Below are positions 7,069-14,798 of a stretch of DNA of 42,883 nucleotides, piece by piece; the stretch's first letter is position 1; each line of letters begins with the position of its first letter. The position numbers and the translations under genes are program-made. The stretch is from the NCBI GenBank assembly GCA_945786855.1, contig CALZGI010000015.1, positions 1-42,883 on the forward strand, given 5' to 3'. The notes beneath the pieces were generated by a model. It had not been told where the DNA came from, made no database searches, and saw nothing but the letters and a program-made list of their open reading frames with translations. Source of the stretch: Thermodesulfovibrionia bacterium. Its GTDB lineage: Bacteria > Nitrospirota > Thermodesulfovibrionia > UBA6902.

Positions 7069-8781
7069 ATGTCAATTATAGAACAACATATTACAGAGCC
7101 CAAAATAGCCTATTTCTCTATGGAAATCGGTTTAAGGGACGACATCCCAACCTATTCGGGAGGGCTCGGCATTCTTGCAGGCGACACAGTAAAATCAGCT
7201 GCAGATCTGAATCTCCCATTCGTTGCAGTCACTTTGATTTGCATCAAGGGATATTTTCGCCAGGAATTGGACAGCAATGGGCACCAGACAGAACATCCTG
7301 TTTTATGGAATCCCTCTGACTTCATGAAACTGAGTCAGGAGAAAGTGACTGTTACAATTGAGGGCAGAGACGTTCATGTTCAGTCCTGGGTATATTTTGT
7401 TGAAAGCCCGAGAGGAGGAGTTATCCCTGTGCTGTACCTCGACACTAATCTTCCGGAAAACAGCGACGAAGACAGAACCTTGACTGATCATCTCTATGGA
7501 GGTGATGAAAGCTACAGAATAAAGCAGGAAGTCGTTCTCGGCATTGGCGGCGTGAGGATGCTCAGAAAACTTGGCTTCGAGATCAAGAAATATCATATGA
7601 ATGAAGGACATGCCGCCTTTCTTACGCTGGAGCTGTTACATGAATTTAAAAAGGATATCGAATCAGTCTGGGATGAAGAACACATATGGGATATTGAGCC
7701 CGTCAAGGACCTTTGCGTGTTCACAACTCATACGCCTGTCGAAGCAGGTCATGATAAGTTTACTTATGAACTGTATGAAAAGGTCTTCAGAGATTATTTC
7801 CCTGTAAACATACTCAAGAAGCTTGCGGGTGATAAAAAGGTAAACATGACGCTCCTCGGTTTTAACTCGAGCAACTTTGTGAACGGCGTTGCCAAGAAAC
7901 ATGGAGAAGTCTCACAGAACATGTTCCCAGGATACCAGATTAATGCCATAACCAATGGCGTACACTCTTACACCTGGACATCGGATAGTATGAAAAAGCT
8001 ATTCGACAAGTATCTTCCCGGCTGGGCAAACGAACCTGAAATATTTGTGAGAATCGGAGTAATCCCCGATGAGGAACTCTGGGCTGCGCACTCAGAAGCC
8101 AAGAATGAGCTTATTGACTATGTAAATACTGTGTCCGGTGCAGACATGGACTATGACACACTCACCTTCGGTTTTGCTCGTAGAGCAACTGCCTATAAAA
8201 GAGCTGATCTCTTATTTTCAGACCTGAAAAGGCTGGAGAAAATAGGGACCAAGAAAATACAGATCATCTATGCTGGAAAGGCCCACCCGAAAGACACAGT
8301 AGGGAAAGAGTTAATTGAAAAAATATATTCCTACAAAGAGGACCTGAAGGGAAAGATTAAGATTGCATTTATACAGAATTATAAAATGGATATAGCTCTC
8401 AAACTTGTATCGGGTGTAGACATCTGGCTCAACACCCCGTTGAGGCCCCTCGAGGCATCAGGCACAAGTGGAATGAAGGCGACCCATAACGGCGTCATGA
8501 ATTTCAGTGTTCTCGACGGATGGTGGATTGAAGGACACATAGAAGGCTTTACAGGATGGTCAATCGGCCCCGCAGCAACAGAAATAGAACCCGATAATAA
8601 CATGAACGCCATTGATGCCGATGACCTGTACAACAAACTTGAAAAGAAGATAATCCCTCTTTATTACGGTGACCGGAAAAATTGGGTCCGAATGATGCAG
8701 AACGCCATTGGAAAAAACGCATACTACTTCAACACTCACCGAATGATGCGAAGATATGTAACGGAAGCGTATATACGCTGA
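7069..8781 (+). CDS. glgP: Alpha-glucan phosphorylase (GT35 family, short form)
   Basis: 570 residues, the short alpha-glucan phosphorylase form rather than the roughly 800-residue glycogen phosphorylase. It releases glucose-1-phosphate from glycogen or maltodextrin. The N-terminus has IAYFSMEIGLRDDIPTYSGGLGILAGD, and the middle has YHMNEGHAAFLTLE and TTHTPVEAGHDKF. The PLP-binding lysine is Lys470 in EASGTSGMKATHNG, and LDGWWIEG follows. It stands alone between the AlkD-like and DUF4870 genes. There is no Shine-Dalgarno, but TATAAT sits just upstream. It implies storage-polysaccharide use in this organism; the synthesis genes are not in the window. Confidence 0.95.
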   Translation: MSIIEQHITEPKIAYFSMEIGLRDDIPTYSGGLGILAGDTVKSAADLNLPFVAVTLICIKGYFRQELDSNGHQTEHPVLWNPSDFMKLSQEKVTVTIEGRDVHVQSWVYFVESPRGGVIPVLYLDTNLPENSDEDRTLTDHLYGGDESYRIKQEVVLGIGGVRMLRKLGFEIKKYHMNEGHAAFLTLELLHEFKKDIESVWDEEHIWDIEPVKDLCVFTTHTPVEAGHDKFTYELYEKVFRDYFPVNILKKLAGDKKVNMTLLGFNSSNFVNGVAKKHGEVSQNMFPGYQINAITNGVHSYTWTSDSMKKLFDKYLPGWANEPEIFVRIGVIPDEELWAAHSEAKNELIDYVNTVSGADMDYDTLTFGFARRATAYKRADLLFSDLKRLEKIGTKKIQIIYAGKAHPKDTVGKELIEKIYSYKEDLKGKIKIAFIQNYKMDIALKLVSGVDIWLNTPLRPLEASGTSGMKATHNGVMNFSVLDGWWIEGHIEGFTGWSIGPAATEIEPDNNMNAIDADDLYNKLEKKIIPLYYGDRKNWVRMMQNAIGKNAYYFNTHRMMRRYVTEAYIR

Positions 8782-8954
8782 CAATTGCAGAGTTAACCTG
8801 TTCCATTCTTACCTGACAATTCTTCCTTCCACTGAATTCACGCTACAGGAGAACAAATACATTTCTTGAACTTTTAATAATTGGGTGCTCAAATGTGCTC
8901 TGGAATACATGACGCCTATTCTGACGCACAGTGCCCGTCACGCGAAAATGCGTA

Positions 8955-8983
8955 TTGATATTTATCGATGGCTGACCTAATAT
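8955..8983 (+). promoter_or_regulatory. Putative sigma-70 promoter of the DUF4870 gene
   Basis: TTGATA (8955-8960), 17-nt spacer, TAATAT (8978-8983). A start site near 8990 would leave a leader of about 30 nt containing the AGAGAGGAG Shine-Dalgarno. Confidence 0.5.
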
Positions 8984-9020
8984 ATTTACATGCAGTTCAA
9001 TAACAAGAGAGGAGACAAGC

Positions 9021-9374
9021 ATGACAGAGAAGGATAATAATAAAGCTGTCACGTGGGCTACGTTCTGTCATGTTGGAGCGCTTTCATTATTCATAGGAAT
9101 CCCCTTTGGCAACATAGCCGTTCCTCTCGTGATATGGCTTGTCAAGAAGAATGAATTCCCCTTTGTAGACGAGCAGGGAAAAGAATCCCTGAATTTTCAA
9201 ATCTCCATGACAATATATGGAATTATTGCGGGACTTCTGTGTTACATTGTCATCGGTTTTGTTCTGCTGCCTGTCCTCGTTGTTGCAAATATAGTACTTA
9301 TCATTATCGCTACGGTAAAAACAAATAAAGGCGAAGGGTACCGCTATCCTTTTACAATAAGAGTCATCAAGTAA
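9021..9374 (+). CDS. DUF4870 family small membrane protein
   Basis: 117 residues with a GAGAGGAG Shine-Dalgarno 6 nt before ATG. The pattern TWATFCHVGALSLFIGIPFGNIAVPLVIWLVKK, then FVDEQGKESLNFQISMTIY, then three hydrophobic stretches, and a C-terminal GEGYRYPFTIRVIK matches DUF4870 (Tic20-like, PF09685). The family is widespread and has no assigned function. It is a single gene, convergent with the HAMP protein gene 44 nt away. Confidence 0.88.
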   Translation: MTEKDNNKAVTWATFCHVGALSLFIGIPFGNIAVPLVIWLVKKNEFPFVDEQGKESLNFQISMTIYGIIAGLLCYIVIGFVLLPVLVVANIVLIIIATVKTNKGEGYRYPFTIRVIK

Positions 9375-9418
9375 CGTATGTTCACGAGCTATATATGGAC
9401 AGATAGATTCCCTGCTTC

Positions 9419-9958
9419 TTAACTGGAAGCCCCTGCTCCCGAATTTTCAACATGTGAGTTAAGCACTTTGTGACATACCATAATTTTTTCTCTCAGTTTC
9501 TCTCTGGACGGGTCCCCTTCCTCAATGAGAGAAAGAATGCCCATCAGCTCTGAATCAACATGCCTGATCAGACCTTCCTCATGGCGATGGACTTTTTCAA
9601 AGTCTTCAAGGATATCATTTACTTCCAGGACAAATGATTTTATATAAATATCATCACTGGTCCTTACATTCAAACGCCTGTGATACTCACCGGCCCTGAT
9701 AAGTTTCATTTCCGTCTTCAGCCTCTGAAAAGGCCCGACCAATCTATGTGAAAAGAGCATCGTCAGGACCACGACGATGACAATGTAACCGAGCATAACC
9801 AGAAAAAACAGGAGCGTACCGCTCCCTATTTTTTCGCCCAGTTCTTTTGCAAAAAAGGTAAAAAAAGCCGTCACGAGAAGTGACCAGAGAATGATAAGTG
9901 CAATTGAGGTACGCAGCTCTTTGGCTACAAAAAATTTCTGTCTGGTCTTCTTAGTCAT
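9419..9958 (-). CDS. Two-TM membrane protein with HAMP-like segment
   Basis: About 179 residues from ATG 9958 (a frame is open to 10003). Two membrane segments (roughly residues 16-38 and 46-70) flank a very short outside loop. They are followed by SHRLVGPFQRLKTEMKLIRAGEYHRRLNVRTSDD, which is a HAMP-type linker (P, then E, with R-GEY). The C-terminal 80 residues look helical and acidic. There is no kinase, cyclase or methyl-accepting domain, so a partner must carry any output. It is upstream-adjacent to nothing obviously signalling. The start is uncertain because Shine-Dalgarno matches are weak. Confidence 0.75.
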   Translation of the reverse strand: MTKKTRQKFFVAKELRTSIALIILWSLLVTAFFTFFAKELGEKIGSGTLLFFLVMLGYIVIVVVLTMLFSHRLVGPFQRLKTEMKLIRAGEYHRRLNVRTSDDIYIKSFVLEVNDILEDFEKVHRHEEGLIRHVDSELMGILSLIEEGDPSREKLREKIMVCHKVLNSHVENSGAGASS

Positions 9959-10084
9959 AATGTGTATGTTTCTCTCTTTCTGCTCACAAAGAAAAACGCT
10001 CATATTGTTATTTTATTATATATGAGAATTTACTATTGTGATCTGACATACAAATAAGGTGACGAGCACACTTCAACTGGCCTG

Positions 10085-10441
10085 CTAAAAGCTGATGATC
10101 TTGCTGTCTTTAGCCAGTTCAACAAACATCTCCATCCCTTGCAGTTCCGCTGACTGAACCAGATCATCAGGAGAGAGGCCCCTTAATTCATAACAGGGTC
10201 TGCACACATATATTTTAACCTTCTGCTCTATCAGATACTCAAGGCTTCCGCTCACCGGAGGGGGTCCGATGGGAATTACCTTTGGATACATTTTTTTATT
10301 TGCAAGCAGCACTGCATCGTGAAAGAGAAACATGGCAACATCAAGTCCCTCTGCCTCTGCTACCATAGCGCAGGTAAAGGCCAGTCCCGCTCTTGTAGGG
10401 TCTGTCGGTCCCCAGGATGTGTGTATAAGCACTTTATCCAT
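10085..10441 (-). CDS. DsrE-family protein
   Basis: 118 residues behind a perfect AGGAGG. KVLIHTSWGPTDPTRAGLAFTCAMVAEAEGLDVAMFLFHDAV is the DsrE/DsrF-like alpha/beta fold. VYVCRPC-type cysteines occur in KIYVCRPCYELRGL (CX2C near residue 79). DsrE-like proteins take part in sulfur-atom relay or act as small peroxiredoxin-like folds. It is transcribed alone, downstream of the rnf cluster on the same strand but with its own 170-nt gap. A specific sulfur substrate cannot be named. Confidence 0.88.
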   Translation of the reverse strand: MDKVLIHTSWGPTDPTRAGLAFTCAMVAEAEGLDVAMFLFHDAVLLANKKMYPKVIPIGPPPVSGSLEYLIEQKVKIYVCRPCYELRGLSPDDLVQSAELQGMEMFVELAKDSKIISF

Positions 10442-10532
10442 ATCTACCTCCTCTAATTGTCATATGTTTTTTTGGTCTACCCCATGATAATGAACTCACA
10501 GGTCATAGTGGCCATAATCATGCACTCATGAA

Positions 10533-10538
10533 ATTATA
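10533..10538 (-). promoter_or_regulatory. Possible -10 box of the DsrE-like gene
   Basis: A perfect TATAAT on the minus strand lies about 90 nt before the start codon in the 172-nt gap after rnfB. No well-spaced -35 is visible. Confidence 0.35.
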
Positions 10539-10613
10539 CACATCGGGCACATAGAAGTAGATGGGTCAAGAGAGATGTGATTCATTTGAATCCTGGAATA
10601 GACTGATCTGCAG

Positions 10614-11813
10614 TCAGGCGTTCGCAGCAGCTTCCTTTTCCGCCCTGGCCTTGGCCAGTTCTGCCTGTTTCGCTTCATAGGCTGCTGAAACTTCTGTATA
10701 GTTATAGGTCCCGTTAATAGCAGCTTTAGGGCACCTGGATGTACACATACCGCAGCCGATACACTGGTCCTGGTTTATTACATGCATTTTCTTCAGTTCA
10801 CCGGAAGCAGCATTGACAGGACAAATTTTAGCGCATGCGTGGCAGCCAATGCACTTTTCTGTAACAAATGCCTTCGGCCTTTTGGGAATATAGTCCACAA
10901 TTGCATTGGTCGGGCACTTTCTTACACATAAACCGCACACTTTACATTTATCCAGATCGATCGTAGAGAGAAAGTTCTCAACCTTCGGTGCGTTGTAAGG
11001 ACATACTTTCACACAGAGACCGCAGGAAATACATCCGACCTGACAGTTTTTCTTTGTTGCAGGACCTTTGTCCTTTGAATGACAGTTGACGAGCACCTCT
11101 TTTGCCATGGGCAGGATCTCGATCACATTTGTAGGGCACGTCTGTGCACAAACCCCGCACGCAGTGCACTTGACCGGGTCTATGACAGGGAGATTTTCCT
11201 CACTCATTGTAATAGCATCGAAAGGACATGCCCGCGAGCAGGAGCCATAGCCAAGACATCCGTAAATACATGATTTGTCGCCGCCGCTTGCAAGTATGGC
11301 GGCTCTGCAGTCCTTTATACCTTCGTACTTGAACCTCCGCTTCGATTTGGAACACCCTCCCTGACAAAAAACACGGGCAATTCTCGGTTCTGTTTTTTCA
11401 GCAACCTTCCCTGTAATTTGTGCAACAGCCTCGGCCGTAGCCGCGCCTCCGGGTGTACACAAAGTCGGCTTGACATCAGGATCTGAAACTACCTGCTCCG
11501 CATACTGCCGGCACCCTGGATAACCGCATGCCCCGCAATGGGCATGGGCCAGGACTTCCGATACCTGCTCTACTCGCGGATCTTCTTTTACTGCAAATTT
11601 TTTTGCAGCAAATGCAAGCCCGATACCGAACAGAGCGCCAATTCCCAGCAAAAATGCTGCTGTAAATTTTACCAGTTCCAAAAGGTCTACAGTTTCCCGG
11701 ACCTCTACTCCCCCGCCAACACCAACGAAGGGAACAGGCAATTGATTGACATCAAAGATATGAATGACCTGGATCAGATCTGCCAGAATATTTGTTAGAT
11801 TGAAATCAAACAT
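10614..11813 (-). CDS. rnfB: Rnf complex subunit B, polyferredoxin form
   Basis: 399 residues, much longer than the roughly 190-residue E. coli RnfB/RsxB. After a membrane helix (about 48-70) comes the RnfB-specific cluster Cys93/Cys96/Cys101/Cys119 (CX2CX4CX17C). Then follow six ferredoxin-like four-cysteine motifs: CX3CX5CX3CP once, then CTACGVCAQTCP, CISCGLCVKVCP, CKVCGLCVRKCP, CIGCHACAKICP and CIGCGMCTSRCP. That makes about seven possible [4Fe-4S] sites. RnfB is the entry point for electrons from ferredoxin. It is the last gene of rnfCDGEAB, and the gap to rnfA holds a palindromic element. Confidence 0.96.
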   Translation of the reverse strand: MFDFNLTNILADLIQVIHIFDVNQLPVPFVGVGGGVEVRETVDLLELVKFTAAFLLGIGALFGIGLAFAAKKFAVKEDPRVEQVSEVLAHAHCGACGYPGCRQYAEQVVSDPDVKPTLCTPGGAATAEAVAQITGKVAEKTEPRIARVFCQGGCSKSKRRFKYEGIKDCRAAILASGGDKSCIYGCLGYGSCSRACPFDAITMSEENLPVIDPVKCTACGVCAQTCPTNVIEILPMAKEVLVNCHSKDKGPATKKNCQVGCISCGLCVKVCPYNAPKVENFLSTIDLDKCKVCGLCVRKCPTNAIVDYIPKRPKAFVTEKCIGCHACAKICPVNAASGELKKMHVINQDQCIGCGMCTSRCPKAAINGTYNYTEVSAAYEAKQAELAKARAEKEAAANA

Positions 11814-11839
11814 GTTTTACACCTTCATTATATATTTTG

Positions 11840-11867
11840 GTAGGGGCACATTGCTGCGTGCCCTTAC
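11840..11867. repeat. Palindromic element between rnfA and rnfB, supplying the rnfA stop
   Basis: Ten-bp arms GTAGGGGCAC (11840-11849) and GTGCCCTTAC (11858-11867), with one G-T wobble and an 8-nt loop. On the minus strand the element begins with GTAAGGGC, whose TAA is the rnfA stop codon. It sits inside the rnf operon, where the RNA hairpin could affect stability or relative expression. Confidence 0.75.
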
Positions 11868-12451
11868 AATGTTATTAACCCCGAAAAACCCGTAAATGCC
11901 AGCGCGATTAACCCGGCTAGAATAAACGATATGGGAAGCCCCTTGAAAGGCGCAGGAACATCAGCCACCTCAAGCTTTTCCCGGATGCTCGCCATGATAA
12001 TCAAAGCCAGTCCGAAACCGAGTCCCGAGCCAAGACCAAAGGCCATGCTTTCAAAAAAATCATAATGTTCTCCCGCATTTTTCAGCGGAACCGCAATGAT
12101 AATACAGTTTGTTGTAATAAGCGCAAGGTATACGCCGAGTTTATAGTATAAAGAGGGGCTTACCTTTTTCATTATAGTGTCGGCAGACTGCACAAACGCA
12201 GCAACAATACCGATAAAGATAATGATTTTAAGGAACGTCAATTCGAGAGGTATCATGATGAATGTGTACACAACCCAGCTTAAGGCCGCGCTGACCACCA
12301 TTACCGCAGTAAAAGTAATGCTCATACCAACAGCTGTCTCCATTTTTTTGGACACCCCGAAGAATATACAGAGCCCGAGAAACATGGTAAAAACAAAATT
12401 ATTGATTAACGCTGAAGATACAACTAACTCAAAAAGTTTTCCAAAATCCAT
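11864..12451 (-). CDS. rnfA: Rnf complex subunit A
   Basis: 195 residues with six hydrophobic segments. SALINNFVFTMFLGLCIFFGVSKKMETAVGMS is the RnfA/NqrE signature, and ESMAFGLGSGLGFGLALIIMASIREKLE is a conserved loop. It is a membrane subunit of the ion-translocating ferredoxin:NAD+ oxidoreductase. It follows rnfE by 21 nt. Its TAA stop lies in the palindromic element at 11840-11867. Confidence 0.97.
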   Translation of the reverse strand: MDFGKLFELVVSSALINNFVFTMFLGLCIFFGVSKKMETAVGMSITFTAVMVVSAALSWVVYTFIMIPLELTFLKIIIFIGIVAAFVQSADTIMKKVSPSLYYKLGVYLALITTNCIIIAVPLKNAGEHYDFFESMAFGLGSGLGFGLALIIMASIREKLEVADVPAPFKGLPISFILAGLIALAFTGFSGLITL

Positions 12452-12472
12452 TTTACTACCCCTTTAGATATA

Positions 12473-13099
12473 TTAAACTCCTGATGCCCCTTTTCCTCCA
12501 AAAAATCTCATATCAACCCAGTTAAAAAATCCCATAAGCAATCCGACGGCCAGAAAGCCTCCTGCCGGGAGGATCATAATAAGCAGCGGATTTCCTGCAA
12601 TCAGGGATACGCCGAACAACTCCCCCTTGCCCAAGAGCTCTCTGAAGAAGCTGATCACCACCATGGCGAGCAAAAAGCCGAGCCCCATGCCAAATCCGTC
12701 ACATATTGATGGAAATATCTTATTTTTACTCGCAAAGACTTCCGCCCGCGCAAATATGGAAGCAAATGCGACAATGATCTGAATATACAGGCCGATTTCC
12801 TTATAGATGGCCCGCGCATAGGTTGCCATCAGCAGGTCAATAACAGTTACATAGCCTGCGATGACAAGCATAAAAATTGGAATTCTGATTTTGGGATGTA
12901 TAAATTTCCTCATCAGAGAAACGGTAAAATTCACCATTGTCTGAACAAAAACAACGGAGATCCCCAGGGCTACTCCGTTTTTCATTCCGTTTGTGACAGC
13001 AATTGAAGGGCACAAGCTGATCGCCATACGGAATATGGTATTTTCCCCGAACATCCCATTTTTTATAAGTTCCCAGTTGCTCTTTTTTTGGAGACTCAT
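12473..13099 (-). CDS. rnfE: Rnf complex subunit E
   Basis: 208 residues, membrane protein. It begins NWELIKNGMFGENTIFRMAISLCPSIAVTNGMKNGVALG and contains EVFASKNKIFPSICDGFGMGLGF, both RnfE/NqrD hallmarks. RnfE pairs with RnfA as the inverted-topology core of the ion-translocating unit. It overlaps rnfG by 4 nt (ATGA), indicating translational coupling. Confidence 0.97.
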   Translation of the reverse strand: MSLQKKSNWELIKNGMFGENTIFRMAISLCPSIAVTNGMKNGVALGISVVFVQTMVNFTVSLMRKFIHPKIRIPIFMLVIAGYVTVIDLLMATYARAIYKEIGLYIQIIVAFASIFARAEVFASKNKIFPSICDGFGMGLGFLLAMVVISFFRELLGKGELFGVSLIAGNPLLIMILPAGGFLAVGLLMGFFNWVDMRFFGGKGASGV

Positions 13100-13740
13100 C
13101 CCTGCACCTCGCCTGACAATTTATCTTTCAACATGTTCACTCCGTTTTTCACACCATCTTCCGCGACAGCACGGCTGGAAATGGTCGCACCGGTGATCGC
13201 CTGAATTTTATCGGGCGTTTCCCCTTTTATAATTACAAGATTATCAGCGGTCTTCCCTTCAAACTGATTGAGAAAATAATCTTTTTCAATTTCATCTCCC
13301 AGCCCGGGCGTCTCCCCGTGACCCAGCACGCTGATTTTTTGCACTATAAAATTTTTATCCACAGATGCCAGGACATGAATGTAGCTGGAATAGCCTTTTC
13401 CAAAGCCTTCAACAATATACCCCATTGCCCGGGGATTCATGCACTCCTGCTCCTCTTTCATCTCTCCCGTTTTCTCATCTTTCACCGTTATCGTTTTCAT
13501 TTCTCCGCATTTCTGGGCAGCGTAATATTCAGCATGCTTCTCATGAGGTGCCCAGTCTCCCAATGTAGCAACCGTATCAGCTTCAGGCATCATCAGTTTC
13601 AGCGCCGCTTCCTTCTCTTCTTTGGCCTTAATAAACATTATGGGTGATGTCTTCGCATACACAAAGGCCATTATCAGGCCGCCGATAACATATATTACAA
13701 CAAGGTTAACGGTTATTTTCACCATGTCCGTTGACGTCAT
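13096..13740 (-). CDS. rnfG: Rnf complex subunit G, covalent FMN subunit
   Basis: 214 residues: one N-terminal membrane helix (about 7-28) and a periplasmic FMN-binding domain. GYSSYIHVLASVDKNFIVQKISVLGHGETPGLG and AITGATISSRAV are RnfG/NqrC features. Thr186 in TGAT is the expected site of the phosphoester-linked FMN. An insertion rich in Cys and charged residues (CGEMKTITVKDEKTGEMKEEQEC) lies around residues 78-100. Both ends overlap their neighbours by 4 nt (rnfD upstream, rnfE downstream). No apbE flavin transferase is in the window. Confidence 0.96.
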   Translation of the reverse strand: MTSTDMVKITVNLVVIYVIGGLIMAFVYAKTSPIMFIKAKEEKEAALKLMMPEADTVATLGDWAPHEKHAEYYAAQKCGEMKTITVKDEKTGEMKEEQECMNPRAMGYIVEGFGKGYSSYIHVLASVDKNFIVQKISVLGHGETPGLGDEIEKDYFLNQFEGKTADNLVIIKGETPDKIQAITGATISSRAVAEDGVKNGVNMLKDKLSGEVQG

Positions 13741-14756
13741 TTTTTCTGCTCCTTCTCTTCCTTGATTGCTCCGAACAATTTTGCTTTCACGCCCCTGTCT
13801 ATAAGAGGAGCAAAACAGTTCATCAGTAATATCCCAAACATGACGCCTTCAGGGAACCCGCCTTTCAGTCTGATCATCATCGTAATCGCACCGCATCCGA
13901 TGCCAAAAATTATCTGCCCTTTCCTGATTGTGGAACAGGTCACATAATCGGTGGCCATAAAAAATGCACCGAGGATCAAACCGCCGCTCAAGAGATGAAT
14001 AATCGGGTCTCCTGTAAAGAGACCGCTTTCTCCTCCAAATGCCCATGCCATCACACCAACGGTCGCAAGAAATGAAAAAGGAATATGCCACGTTATGTAT
14101 CCCCGGTAAAATAAAATTGCAGCACCGATCAGGAGCGCTATCACTGACGTCTCTCCAAGTGAACCGGCCCTGCTCCCCATAAGCAGGTTCATGTACAGGT
14201 CCCCCTTGTCGCCGAAAACTTCCAGCAACTGAGCAAGCCCCTCTTCTTTCAGTATGCCCAAAGGGGTAGCCGTGGTCTTTGCATCAAGTGCAACAAATTG
14301 GGCTGTAGGCTCGGACCATATGGTCATAAGCTTCGGGAATGATATCAATAAAAAGGCCCTGCCGATAAGAGCAGGATTAAAAACGTTGTATCCCAGACCG
14401 CCAAAGAGAAGTTTGGTAATTACAATTGCAACAAGAGAACCGATAATCGGAATGTAAAAGGGAACACTCGGGGGAAGGTTCAGCCCCAAAAGAAGGCCTG
14501 TTAAAAAGGCGCTGCCGTCTCCGACGGTGCTTTTCTTTTTCAGGCCTGTCTGATACAGATGCTCAAAAAGAACAGATGATACAATACAGAGCCCCGTTAC
14601 GTAAGCGGCCAGGGGGCCAAAATAATACACAGACATTATGACAGCAGGGAGAAGTGAAAGATTCACTGTCCACATGATTCGCTCAACAGTCTCTTTGCCC
14701 CGCACATGGGGACTTACCGAAACTATTAACTCATTAACTTTTGCATCTGTTGCCAT
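13737..14756 (-). CDS. rnfD: Rnf complex subunit D
   Basis: 339 residues, multi-pass membrane protein of the RnfD/NqrB family. It has VERIMWTVNLSLLPAV, then VGDGSAFLTGLLLGLNLPPSVPFYIPIIGS, then GYNVFNPALIGRAF. The covalent-FMN motif usually reads SGATP; here it is TTATP with Thr164 as the probable attachment site. The later segment RLKGGFPEGVMFGILLMN is also typical. It is 38 nt after rnfC; a palindromic element fills that gap. Confidence 0.96.
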   Translation of the reverse strand: MATDAKVNELIVSVSPHVRGKETVERIMWTVNLSLLPAVIMSVYYFGPLAAYVTGLCIVSSVLFEHLYQTGLKKKSTVGDGSAFLTGLLLGLNLPPSVPFYIPIIGSLVAIVITKLLFGGLGYNVFNPALIGRAFLLISFPKLMTIWSEPTAQFVALDAKTTATPLGILKEEGLAQLLEVFGDKGDLYMNLLMGSRAGSLGETSVIALLIGAAILFYRGYITWHIPFSFLATVGVMAWAFGGESGLFTGDPIIHLLSGGLILGAFFMATDYVTCSTIRKGQIIFGIGCGAITMMIRLKGGFPEGVMFGILLMNCFAPLIDRGVKAKLFGAIKEEKEQKK

Positions 14757-14773
14757 TCTATTACCTCTATTGC

Positions 14774-14798
14774 AGGGGCGAGGTCACCTCGCCCTTAC
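14774..14798. repeat. Palindromic element between rnfC and rnfD, supplying the rnfC stop
   Basis: Arms GGGCGAGG (14776-14783) and CCTCGCCC (14787-14794) around TCA. On the minus strand it opens GTAAGGGC, and the TAA is the rnfC stop. The end pattern matches the elements at 6918 and 11840. Confidence 0.75.
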
